DNA from: Metopolophium dirhodum
Lineage: Eukaryota > Arthropoda > Insecta > Hemiptera > Aphididae
DNA: 64,000 bases
Assembly: GCF_019925205.1 (NCBI RefSeq)
Contig: NC_083568.1
Coordinates: 27,588,393 to 27,652,392, forward strand
Direction of reading: 5' to 3'
Shown here: positions 12,784 to 24,900 of the stretch, one piece after another
How positions within the stretch are numbered: the first letter of the stretch is position 1
How the letters are laid out: the number at the start of each line of letters is the position of its first letter
Notes under the pieces: generated by a model
What the model was told of the DNA's origin: nothing
The model's input: the letters and a program-made list of their open reading frames with translations, nothing else
Database searches by the model: none
Made by a program: the position numbers and the translations under genes

Positions 12784-14149
12784 ATCCCCTGCAGCAATTA
12801 CAGACCTGTAAGCCTTCTGTCCTCAGTTTCAAAAATATTTGGAAAGATTACTCACTCAAGGCTTACCAAATAATTAAATGCAATAAATGCTATTCCGCAT
12901 TTCCAATTTGGATTTAAATCTAACCACTCCACTACTCAACAACTTCTGCGCCTAACGGAGCATATAAATGATGGATTTGAAAAAAAAACTACGCCTTCTT
13001 AGACATAGCCCAAGCCTTTGATCGGGTCTGGCACGACGGACTTTTATATAAATTAAAAACATTAAACACTCCAACTGCAATATTCAATCTTATTAAATCC
13101 TACCTCTCCGATCGCTGCTTTAAAGTTTGAATCTACGATACTACATCGGAAACAAAACAAATTAACGCAGGAGTGCCACAAGGTTCAAAAATTTCACCTC
13201 TACTTTTTAACTTATACGTCTCGGACTTCCCTACAACGAACAATACTGAAGTAGCTCTATACGCTGACAGTACTATATACTCAAGCGCTAAAGACGCCGA
13301 AACAATAACCTAAAATATTCAAGCTCAATTGAATGAAATTCAAAAATGGGGAGAAAAATGGGAAATAACACTAAACCCTCAAAAGAGTACAGCGGTACTC
13401 TTCACCAACCGGCACCCCAAAACGCCTGGTAACTTAAAATTGTACGGTAATAGTATTCCTTGGTCACCCAATATCAAATACCTCGGAGTAATTTTGGACA
13501 GAAAACTAACATGAAATCCACATATCACCTCCAAACTACAACAAGGCTACCAAAGGCTAAAAGTTCTATACCCATTGATCAACCGGCCAACTGCATTAAG
13601 CTGGAGATGTTCTCTTATGATTTATAAGCAAATCCTACGACCGTTACTTTTATACGCAGTCCCTGTGTGGGGAAAATGTGCAAAAACCCACATACACAAA
13701 ATACAAGTTTTCCAATCAAAAGTGTTGAGAACCATTTCCAATGCTCAATGGTTCGTACGTAATGATGCACTTCACTAAGACTTCCAACTACCCACAATCA
13801 CCGAGTACATAAAAAAATTATCAATCAATTTCTTCGACCACATCAATTCTGCTCAAAGTGCGAAATTTTATAAATTAAGTGACCCACCTTCTGTACGCCG
13901 TCTCAAGCGAGGACGCCCACACGACCTACTATTATAATTATAATTATATGTACTTATTTATTTTATTTAATTAATTTTCTTCTGTAAATAATTTAAAACC
14001 TAGCCAATAGTATCTTTATTACTTATTTATTTATTATATTACTAATTGTTATCAATTTTCCAAATGCTAAAAAAAATGTAACTCAATAACAATAAGTTAG
14101 GATGACTTACGTCAGTAAAACTTTAATTAATAATAAAAAAAAAAAAAAA
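12784..14149 (+). mobile_element. 5'-truncated jockey-like non-LTR retrotransposon
   Basis: About 1.37 kb of reverse-transcriptase coding sequence followed by a 3' UTR and a poly(A) tail of about 16 A. It is flanked by a 12-bp target duplication ACATATGGTACC (12772-12783 and 14150-14161), which proves insertion by target-primed reverse transcription. The 5' end lies within the RT domain. Confidence 0.93.
12795..13938 (+). pseudogene. Reverse transcriptase of jockey-clade LINE, decayed
   Basis: Frames joined by eye read NYRPVSLLSSVSKIFGK, FQFGFKSNHSTTQQLLRLTE, AFLDIAQAFDRVWHDGLLYK, INAGVPQGSKISPLLFNLYV, LYADSTIYS, LNPQKSTAVLF, IKYLGVILDRKL and RPLLLYAVPVWG, the standard order of RT motifs in jockey-type LINEs. 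The catalytic FADD/YADD box is YADS here. There are at least five stops plus a frameshift in a run of A near 12980, so it cannot make an active enzyme. Confidence 0.92.
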
Positions 14150-14161
14150 ACATATGGTACC
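14150..14161. repeat. LINE target site duplication, right
   Basis: ACATATGGTACC directly after the poly(A) tail. Confidence 0.9.
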
Positions 14162-14667
14162 TATGTAGTAAGTAGTAACTACGTATTTTCGTACCTAATG
14201 TATTAAGTAGGTAATCGCCGTATTCGAGCGTATTCGTCTATATATAATATATACTTACCTAACGAACGCGGAAAACGTTGTTTTCGCATTTCGTTCGCAT
14301 TTTATAAATAAACATTTTTTTTTTTTTTTTTACTCATCCACGCTTTTCAAACATGGAATCCGTTTTATATCCATAATTATAGATTTCAATTTTATTTCAG
14401 TTTTCAGTATAGGTATTTAGGTACCTATCATACGTGCACAGAATGACGTATGGTTTGTGTAATATTTTTATATTTTATTTTATACGTTTAGTGCTATATA
14501 ACATAAGTGCATTATACTTACAGGTAGGTACCACAGTTAATAGCCTATAATAACCCATTGAGCCACATTCTTAATTTTTGTAATTTAGATTGCAATTTTG
14601 TTCAAATGTTCAAATTTTATACTTAAATATTTAACGAACTAAGTACGCAATTGTAAAAAGCGCGTCG

Positions 14668-14785
14668 GCGGATTTCACTTTGCTGTACAACAGGTTACAG
14701 ACGGGTCACCGTATTGGATGGTGTTAAATTGGAATTCAATGACATACAAAGATCATTGTGTACCCACGAAAAACGGTTCTGAGTG
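14668..14785 (-). repeat. Dispersed aphid repeat, copy 2 (inverted)
   Basis: On the minus strand reads CACTCAGAACCGTTTTTCG, then TTAACACCATCCAATACGG and GTAACCTGTTGTACAGC, matching the right part of 541-665. The open frames over it (14695-14886 minus, 14758-15033 plus) are therefore repeat sequence, not genes. Confidence 0.6.
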
Positions 14786-15936
14786 AAGCTAAATGCTATA
14801 GATTGCTCACTGGCCGCGTAAACACGTTGTGCGAAAAATGGACGTTGCCTACTTATATTAGCCATTATGGGCCATTTGCTGTTCAATTCCGAGCAGAACG
14901 ACGGCCGAGGAAGCCAATGCGTTTTTACCGCAACGGTATGAATTTTTGGGCAATTACTACAATTTTAAAGTACGTGTTGTACAAACATCCGTCATGTATA
15001 GTTTTGGAACGAAATACCTGTGATAATGGATAAGAGAGTAAAAAATAACGGGTACTTAACCAGAAAATCAAAAGAAAAAAATAACAGAAACTTCGTTAAA
15101 ACTGTGACATGATTTGCATTAAACAAGATCGATTAAAAATGTCACTGTTAAAGTTAAAAAATATAACGACCGCTTCTTGGCCAGTAAATTACACTTATAT
15201 CGGAATTACGATAACTTTTTATTCGAAGAATTTCTGATGTGTAAAAAGAAAAATTCTGCTGAAATGTAAAAATAATTGGTTCTATCTTGAGAAATATATT
15301 ACTATATTTATACTTCAGCAAAATATATTTCTGAATTATAACAAATTAAGGTAAACTTGTTATTATTAAATTATTATCGTTTCTTTTGAAACTAAAAGAT
15401 TATTCTAAGTACAAAACAAAGACATTTTTATATAATAAAGTACTAAAAAGAAACTTTGACATTGTTCGTGTAACTCAGAAATGAAATTCTAGCTCTTTGA
15501 ATTTGAACAGAAATTTTTCATTATTAAATTTATATAAAATAATGAGAAAAGCATACTCATATTATGATATTAGTGGCTCACAAGTTACATTTATTGGTTT
15601 AATACTTGTTTTTTTATAATCTTTAACATGATTAAGGAAATTCATAGCTCATTCAACTTATTTTTACGAACTTTTTTTAAAAAATTAAAATAATGATATT
15701 TAATAAAGTAAACACAAATTCAATGTAGAAAAACAGTTTTAATCTCAGTCTAAATTGTACTCTGTAATGTATCAATTAGTAATAACCTATGTAATTGTAT
15801 AAATTATAAATACCTTACATTCTATGTACCTAAATAGAAAAAGTTGTATCATTAAAAATTATAAATACAATATTATTATCGTTATGTAGTATGAACTATT
15901 TTAAAATGCACTAAACTATAATTTTTTGGTAACGAA
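14786..15936. other. Stretch between LINE/repeat block and mannosidase stop
   Basis: AT-rich. The part near 15936 is the mannosidase 3' UTR, of unknown length. No other gene seen. Confidence 0.5.
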
Positions 15937-18900
15937 TCACGAAGAATTTGGAATAATCTCGGCTACAAACGTCCTTATCTGCATCGGAGTTAACATGATG
16001 TGCTTGGGGTCAATCGAGTTTTGGTCAGGCCTTTTCAGCTGTTCGGTGCCTGGAGAATTGCTATTTTCTGGCATCCAAGTAAGTTTAGTGTTTTCCGCGA
16101 GCCATTGGTTTCCACCCAATATTGTCTCCTTTAGCGAATCTATACGGAACTTCGTGAACAAGTCCTAAGCCAATCAATAAGTATTGTTATAAAATATTTT
16201 TAAAAAAATGATAATAATATTATAATTAATTATAAAATTATAACAGTTTTGATAGCTAATCAAGTAAAATATTAGACGATTGTGCAACAGTTATAAAACA
16301 AGTAAAAAACCTTGATAACCGTCTCTACTCTGCAAACATAAAAAATATTAAATTTAAAAATATTCAAATGAGTTCTACTGTACTTGTACATTTTAAATAA
16401 AAAAAATTAAAACTCATAATTCAAAACCACACAAATATTAAACATTTTAAGGTAAATAAATAAAATAAATACCAAACAAGTGCATACAATTTATAATCCT
16501 AAAGTTACTTTAAATTTCAAACTAAAACTATGCTCATAAAAATACAAACATACCTGTACGTCTATGACAATTGGCGTTGACAAATTTTTATTTTCATTGT
16601 ACTCGAATATGTGCTCAAATCTTAATAACACCGACCCGTCTTTCCATGGTTCCAAAGTAAGTAATTGCACGTTATTTGGTAAAGGTTTTTTGAGACCGGA
16701 ATACTAAAAAAATGTATCCTCAATTAAGATGTTATAATCATTTTAAATAAAATGCAAACAAATTATTAATTGCAAACTTAATTTGCATTACATAATTATA
16801 AATATTTTGTAAAAAAAATATATATATATATAAATGGGTACTTAAACCCGATTCAATGTATTTGTGATTACATTTAATTTAATGTCAGTTTTATATTTTT
16901 GTAACTTAGTGTAGATAATACGCTTCATTAATACAATTTACATTTTTGATTTAGTTATGGACACTAATGATAATTATTCATAAGCTATTCAGTTGTTTTA
17001 CTACGTAATTGTCGTAACTGTTAAATAAAGTTAATTAAATGCAAGTGTGTTTTAGTTAAAATCTATAAAACAAACCACAATAGTTAAAAATACGTATTTA
17101 AAGCAATTATTCCCAAATTTTAAAGTTTTTTTTTACTCAACAAGACAACAACTCTTAAATTATACGTAGAGTCTTAGCTAACACTATTTAATTTTACAAA
17201 CATATATTGTCTAATTTAATATTTTATGTATTAATTTATTTATTTTTTAAACTGTAAAAATATCAATACATGGACTCTGTTTTCAGATATTTTGTACCTA
17301 CATCACTAGAATTGGAAATTAAATGCACTTCTAGAACACGTTTCCGTCATATTTATATAATTTGGTAAGTCAACTAACTTAACTAACTCATACTATGTAC
17401 TATAAAAAGTAAATTTAATTATGTAATCACTAAAAAAATATTGTTTTTATTATTACATTGTTTTAAATAAACTATATCAATATAGGTATTTCGTCTATAC
17501 TATTTTTACAGAAATGTAAATTATTTTCTAAAGGGAACACATCATTAAGTCTGCAAGCACGGAGAGTGTTCTTATTCTTATTATGATTTATTAGTCTTCC
17601 TTATGGGTTTTAAATTAAATATTACAGAATTAATGTAATTTTGATTAAGCAATTAACATGTTAGAGCATCGCTAGTATAATTTCTTATACCTCGTTAATT
17701 TGTTTATGTATTTCCTCATAACCTATTTTGTTTTTGACTAGTTTGTAACACATACCTATAAAAATATGTAACACATATTTTGTAATCAACATTATTTTGT
17801 GCCTTCATAGAACATATACCCTGGTAGCATTTTGTAATGATAATATTATAATAATGTTATACTAATATTATAATCACGAATAATATTATTATAATGTTAT
17901 GATAATATTTTAGTATGCTATAATATTATGTATAGCGTAGATACACATCACGTGACCACGTGGGTTTACAGTTTTAAATTGAAATTAATTATTATTACAT
18001 AGCTATAAATATTCATGATACATGTGATATATTTCATGTATTATAAATATAATTCATAGTTTTTAAATTTATTATAAACATTTTTTTGTTCAGATAAATA
18101 TTTATTTCGTCTTACCTGTAATGCAGTGGATTTCTTTAGCTCTTCGTAAGATACAACACTATGTTTCTTTGTGAAAAAATATTGTGGCCTGATAAGTTTC
18201 CTTTGAGCCAATAGCCTTTCCACCTCAAATAGTTTATCAACTGATCCATAAGTTAAATAGTGATGCCCTCTGGCTACCAAGCCCACTCCAAAGGCGGTCT
18301 CATTCAACGCTTCGTCAACACCAAAGGCATCGTCGTGGAATATCCTTCGATGTACCTAAGAATGATATATTTATATTTTATAGTCATTATAATGACATCG
18401 CAAGAGAATATCTGATACGACATAATATATATTATTATAATATGTAGGTACCATGAGCTCGACTTCGCCGTCCTGAAGACTGGATCCTCCTTGAGACCTG
18501 TCGTTGAGAACGGAAAACCGTGTTTGTTCGTCTGTCAACGATATGCGAGAAGTAATTGGATAATAGTTTCCTGATACATTTTCCACGTTTTCTTTTAACG
18601 CGAACGAAGGTCTGTAGTTCAGTATACGTTTCAACATTTCTCGGCCGTTCGAATCGGTATAGAATGTTTGATTGTTTTTGTAAAACGGAATTCGAAAACG
18701 TGATATGACTTCCTTCCCAATTTTATCGCTGAGGCAGAACAAACAAAATCAGCAACATTTGATTAGGTCTGATTGGGACTAGCCCACAAAAATTGTTTAA
18801 TTTATATTTACTCGTTTGGTATGGGTCCCACGAGCCATTCGAATTCGATATTATCATCTCCGTTGTACAATCTTATCACCTGGCTCACCCATTCGTTGCA

Positions 18901-21900
18901 CTCTCTATGGATTTCTTGCACTACGGGTCCTGTAGATCAATATAAATAATGCTGTGTTACCATGAAAAGCAAATAACACCGGCGTGACACTAATACAAAT
19001 CGATTTAATTCAAAAAAACCTCTAACCTGAGACGCGTCGTGGCTTTTTCTGATTATCGCATACAGGAATTGGTTCACCGTCGGGACGGAATATATAAGCT
19101 CCCGACGATCTCTTATAATCTTTTAAGTTATCTCCGACCATACTTTTGTAATATAAAAATTCCTGAATCAAAGGTACTTCCTCGTTATCGACGTACAGTA
19201 CGAAACGTCTCGGGTCGCTATCATCGATCGTTAGACCTAAACGCTAAAAACAAGATATATTTAAATGGACATACTGGCTTAAAATGGTCCCGAGTCACAT
19301 ATATTTTGCGCGAAACAATTGTACTATGTTAAATTATTTATATTTTTATAAAGACGCGTATTTTTTTTTTAAAAAGTCAGTATAAAAATGTTCATAATAG
19401 TTATGTGTTAAATGCAAGTATACCCATGTCAAAATGTTTACTTACTAGTTACTCGTATTAAAATTGAATATTTGTTAAAAAGAGACCAAATATAATTTTA
19501 ACTATAAACATAACTTTCTAGTTACAAACGTTTAAAAAATATGTATAGGTAGTAGATGCCTATTTATTTATTATTTATTTGATTTGATATACTTAATGGT
19601 TATATTAAATAAAATACATTGATACACTTAGAACAATTATTTTTTTTTAATAGACCAATTCTGGCAATTTATAGAAAAACTAATACAATCGATTTTTATT
19701 ATATTTAATCAAATTGGGCCTTTAAATACAATTCATTAAAGACAAAATGCGTTTTTTGAGAAAATGTTCTGAAAAATTGTTGAAAATAGGTCAAATTATT
19801 ATGTACGTTTTCAACAATAATACCTGTAGATTCGTTTAAATCAAAATATGTAAAATATACGAGTTAAGTTCTAGGTGACAACAATAATATGTAATAATGT
19901 TGTATGCCTAATAATATAACGACCGTGATACTTACTCTATCGCCGATGTCCACGGGACCTCCGGTTTCCGATTCTGCCGACCTCTTGGCTCGTATGGTGT
20001 TTAGATAACTACTACTCGATTCTTTCGTGACCAAATACGACTTGTACCCCAGTGGTGGTAAATCGTCGGCCCGGAACACGAGTTCGGCGGTGGCCGACGA
20101 CTTGCGGCCCGGTATACGTAGGACTGCGCTTGGCAAAGGCACGAACTGCACCGTGAGCCTTAGCCCCGACGGGTCGACTACGGTGTAGGCCGTCTCGCTG
20201 GGTATGGGCAACCGGACGAATTCCGTGACCGGTCGGCTCAACGGGTTGTAAAGGGTCAGCACGAATTGTTCGCTGTGTTCGGACACTCCGCACTGACTGA
20301 TGTTCAACAGGTGACAGGTCTTGCAGTCTGCAGGAGTTTCCACGCCGGCGGCCAACCCTCTGAAAACGAAAGCGTACCTCTATGTAGTCGTGATGATTTA
20401 TTCGGCGTAATAAATATATATATTATATAATATGATCAGTGCCGATTTGGCGGGTACAAGCCTTTTTTTCACCTACGTAAGTGACAACGGGGTATAATAA
20501 TTATCTTGTTTTAAAGTAGAAAAAAAACATTTTCATCGCTTCCCTCGAAATAAGTATTTTTGTCGAGTCCTATAATTATATAAATGAAGTACAAGCACAC
20601 TTTGTACTTTAATAGGGTCGTTTTTGGATGATTATTCAAATAGGAGGTACTTGTTGAAAAATGTTCTTTGAAACGTTCACGCCACATTATTATGTGTACT
20701 GTGTATGCATGTAAATATTATGATAGATATTTTGAAATTGCGTATAAATTAACAACTGGTGATTTATCCATCCAGAATCGAGGTTATGGGTTCTCAACTT
20801 TGGTTTGGTCTTTAGTTCTCAAAATATTTTTTAATAATCACCAGAAGACTACAATGTAGGCGTTTACCATATGAGAATTGAAAATTACAATTAATTTTTA
20901 TAATATTTTTTTCTACGCTGGGTTGCGTGGACTAAACACTTAACGAATCGAATAGTGCGGTAATGGTGCCTTAAATTAGTGGACCAATTTTATTGAACAT
21001 TATTGAACTGTAGTTTATGCAACTCGGCGTAACATTTCTAAAAGATATAGGTACGCCGTATATCCACGTATCGTCGTAAATTTAACGAGTACTCGCTAAA
21101 AAAAAAAAAAACTAGAAACGTGAGCATACGCCGTGTTCACTAGTAGGTACTTCCGTGCCCCCCCCCCCCCCCCATTATTATTATTTGTAGATATCACGCA
21201 TTACGATAATATCGTGCACGACGCTTCTTCGCACTCTTCGATGGCTCCGCTCAACAACCGCGCGTAATCGTTGGCCACGTGTTGTTTCTCTGTACCGGTA
21301 ATGGCATCGTGATGTTGCATCACCCCCATCGTCTCCCGGAGTGGTGTAATTTTTGGCTCGTACTTGGCGCCCGCTAGACTCTGGACTGATAATTGTTTGC
21401 ACGTCTAAAAATATATATTAATAATCACAACGGCGTGTTGGTTGCGATTTCTATTAGAACGATGTCAATTAATTATAATATAGGTAATAATAATATTATC
21501 GTTAGTATAATATCGTAGTGACGGTTAGCCGGTCGAGATTTCGGTACACCGAGATACGATTGGAATAATACCAATTATAGAGCATAGTATTAAATGTATA
21601 CGCCTCAACTGTTAAGTATTATCAATTATACCTATAATACATTATATGGATACACGTTGATTTAAACGGTTGCGTTACGTACCTGTAAATGATTGTTTCC
21701 CCTTCGTTCGTAGTACTTTTGTGTGGGCCTGGACGTAAAATATCCAGTCCAATACGAATGTTTGTCGCTTTTGTATGGGAAAAAGTCGTCTTGCTTGGTC
21801 GGGAACGTAATTTTCTGATCATTAACAGCTTTCAGATAACATGACGGCGTAGAGTAAATAGCGTTTATTTTACTTCCGGACGCTTGTTTTGAGTTTATAT

Positions 21901-21902
21901 GT
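15937..21902 (-). CDS. Mannosidase exons 8-16: helical bundle and C-terminal beta domains
   Basis: Exon 8 (21683-21902) reads YSTPSCYLKAV and YKSDKHSYWTGYFTSRPT. Exon 9 (21205-21404) reads MGVMQHHDAITGTEKQHVAND with the last zinc histidine. It would hit a stop in the next codon unless spliced at TTATC|gtaatg, which joins in frame to exon 10 (19936-20359, LYNPLSRPVTEFVRLPIP). Exon 11 is 19027-19243, exon 12 is 18812-18929, exon 13 (18452-18728) carries FYTDSNGREMLKR, NYYPITSRI and NDRSQGGSSLQDGEVELM, exon 14 (18116-18355) starts VHRRIFHDD, exon 15 is 16554-16703 and exon 16 (15937-16164) ends LTPMQIRTFVAEIIPNSS and stop. Phases are consistent throughout. Exon 10 is clearly more GC-rich than its surroundings. 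An ATTAAA on the minus strand near 15738-15743 may be the poly(A) signal, weakly supported. Confidence 0.93.
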
Positions 21903-24900
21903 CTACAAACGATATAAGGCTAAGTTCGGAGTCCATGAATTTGTTTGATAAAAGGAAATTAATTGTCCATATACCATAATATTGTTAATAGTATTAAAAA
22001 TGTTTTTAACCAAACCAAACCACCGTGCAAAATAGTTTTCAAATAATTGTATTGTTAATGGTGCAGTGGTAAACATAAAATATAATCTAAATATTAGAGT
22101 GACCTGATGTCAATGTTTTCCCCGACTCAATACTGGTTGAGCACCAGTAACAACTTCTTTCTAACTATTAATATTTTGAAATTTGATTTTTCCAAAATAT
22201 TCCTTTATTACATGATTGCGTTTATTCTTTTTTTTACAGTAGGTGACTAATTTTTTCATAAACCGTATTATATTATATAACTATATTAGATACCAATTTC
22301 CAGGACCAATTTTCTATATTGAAACTTAAGTTGCAATTATTAATTTTCATTACATTCATTCTATAAATTCTAGAAATCAAATTTCAAAAATACGAGTTTG
22401 AAAAAGTTTTTAACGGAGGAAAACACGACTAGACACAATAATTAAGTTGATAAATATAAACACGTAATAATAATATATTATTCAGTGTTTATTACAAAAT
22501 GTTGAAATCTTAAAAGGTTTTATTTCAAAAGCGTAGATAAATTAAAATTATAACCATAATATAGATACTTTAATAATAAATAATAATTATTATAATATGC
22601 GATAGCCAGTCTGTCATTATTTTTGTTTGGATGGTTAATTAATATTTAATGTAACGAAATGAAATGCATTGAAATAAAAAATTATTATTATGTAAACAAA
22701 TTTAATACAAAATGACTCTCAGATGTGCATACCTAATATAATAATGTTTAACAAAAATCTTTTGAAAGTACTATATGCATTCATTTCAGAATGTAAATTA
22801 TATTTATAAAAATAAACTTATTCTGTATGAAATTCTCCAACGGATAAAGGTCAGTAAAAAATGTATATTTAAAAACCTACCCTTCTTTACAAATGTTATT
22901 AAGGGAAGTAAGTAAATAGTGTTCTTGTTAATGCTAAAATTGTAAAAAAAAAATTGATTTAGACTGTTCAATAACTATTATACCTAACAATAAATATTTC
23001 AATATCGAGTGATAAATTGCTTACCTACGCTTCGGAAAATACCACAGTAAAAATAATCAATATAGTTATTAAGAGGACGTCACTACCTACACATGCGCTG
23101 TCTCCGTCTTACAATTAATGCTAAAACATAGAAAAAACTGTTTTTGCGCGGGACAATTTTATTCCCTGTGTATTTGTAGTAGAATTATTACCAAAATTCC
23201 ACAACGCATAGAGAAGAACTTTTATCTGTTTCGTACTGTCGTGGTGTTATTTTGATACCACTAACCAAAAATTTTTAATAATTAAATTGAAAATACGTAT
23301 TTAAGTCGTCCAAATAATAAAAGCTCTACGACACAGACAAAGTTCTTCTCTATGTACGTTTTGGAATTTCGGTAATTCCACTATAAGTACATAGGGAGTA
23401 AAAATTGTTCCACGCAAAACTTTTTTTGCTGTGTTAATCATATATTGTAAGACGGAGACAACACGTCATGCGGATGCGGCGTCCTCATTGATAACTTATA
23501 AGTTATAACATTACAATATTACATTCGTTCATTTGATGAAACTATTGAATTTGAAAGATTATAAATGCACATCATAATATTATACAAATATGTGTACAAT
23601 GTTATATTAACTATACTAACTTAATTAGTTTATCCATGCTATAAAAGTTAACAGCTGCATCTGCGTATTGGAAATCATCACCCATTGTTAATATAATGTT
23701 ATTAGTTCGATAGTGAAAAGATTGATTGGTTGCATACGCAATAAGTCTTTGAGCCTGAAAACATTGACCATTATTATGATTTCCGATAAAAAAAAAAATC
23801 TTCCACGGTTTATAAATGTATATAATGACGTGATTTATACTTTAGATACAATGAAGCGGGTTTCGTCCATTTTATTATTTTTATTAACTATGCTCATATG
23901 TTTTCGATAAATTATTTGATTCACTCTCGTTAAGCTAATAATAATTAGTGGGTTTAATTGCATAGGACATTTCGGTAATGGAAACAATAACCATAAAGTT
24001 GAAAGAATTTTTTATTTCGTCTTATTTTAAAATGTATTGTTCCAGTTTCGTAATATTTAGAAATTAAAATGTATAATATGACTTTAGGATATGAATGAAT
24101 AATATTATAACTTATAAGTTTATTTATTGAAATTTTATAAATAATAAAGAGGCTCAAGACAGTTTTCAAAAGTTTGCACTTTGTAGTTTGTATTACTATT
24201 ATAGGTACTATAATGTGTTATCATTACAAAAAACTGTGATGTTTTTATTCTTGAAAATATTAAATTTTTTATCCTGAGTTACAGAAGTAATGAATCTAGT
24301 TTATAAGTATGTTAATACATAATTAAACATGTTACATGATGAAACATAAAATATAAAATTCAATAAATATCTTTGAAAACTCAAATTGTTCATATTTTAT
24401 TAGTTATAACTCACTTTTTAAATGATTTAGATACCTAATATTATGTACTTGTACTAATGATTTTAAAACATATTTATGTTTTTTTTTTTTTTAAATTATT
24501 CTGTGTATAAAATATAATTATAATAGAATTTCTAGTTTAATATTTAAAACAATCAAATTTATTTATAAGAAAAGAAAACTTTGTTTTAAAATAAAACTAT
24601 ATATTTCTTATTATTTTGTTCTTTCTTGATTAAAATAACTTTGAACCCGGGGTTTAGAAATTATTCTTTCATAATTTAATATGAAATTCAAAGATGTAAA
24701 TGTGGTTTATTTGACATGAAGTTTGGTATGTATAAGATTCATGTTTATTTAATTATCTATGATAATTTTTTTTAGTTGCGTGATTTAGGTATATGAATAT
24801 GTTATATCTTAATAATTTTGGTCTTACACAACTTATATTTATACCTATCAGTTACTTTTAATTAAATCAAAATAATGGTTTAATTTAGATTAATTATATT

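Noticed and set aside
14695..15033. Open frames on both strands at 14.7-15.0 kb
   Set aside because: The first half is a copy of the dispersed repeat also found at 541-665.
20012..20293. Arginine-rich minus-strand frame
   Set aside because: Shadow of mannosidase exon 10, which matches the family in another frame.
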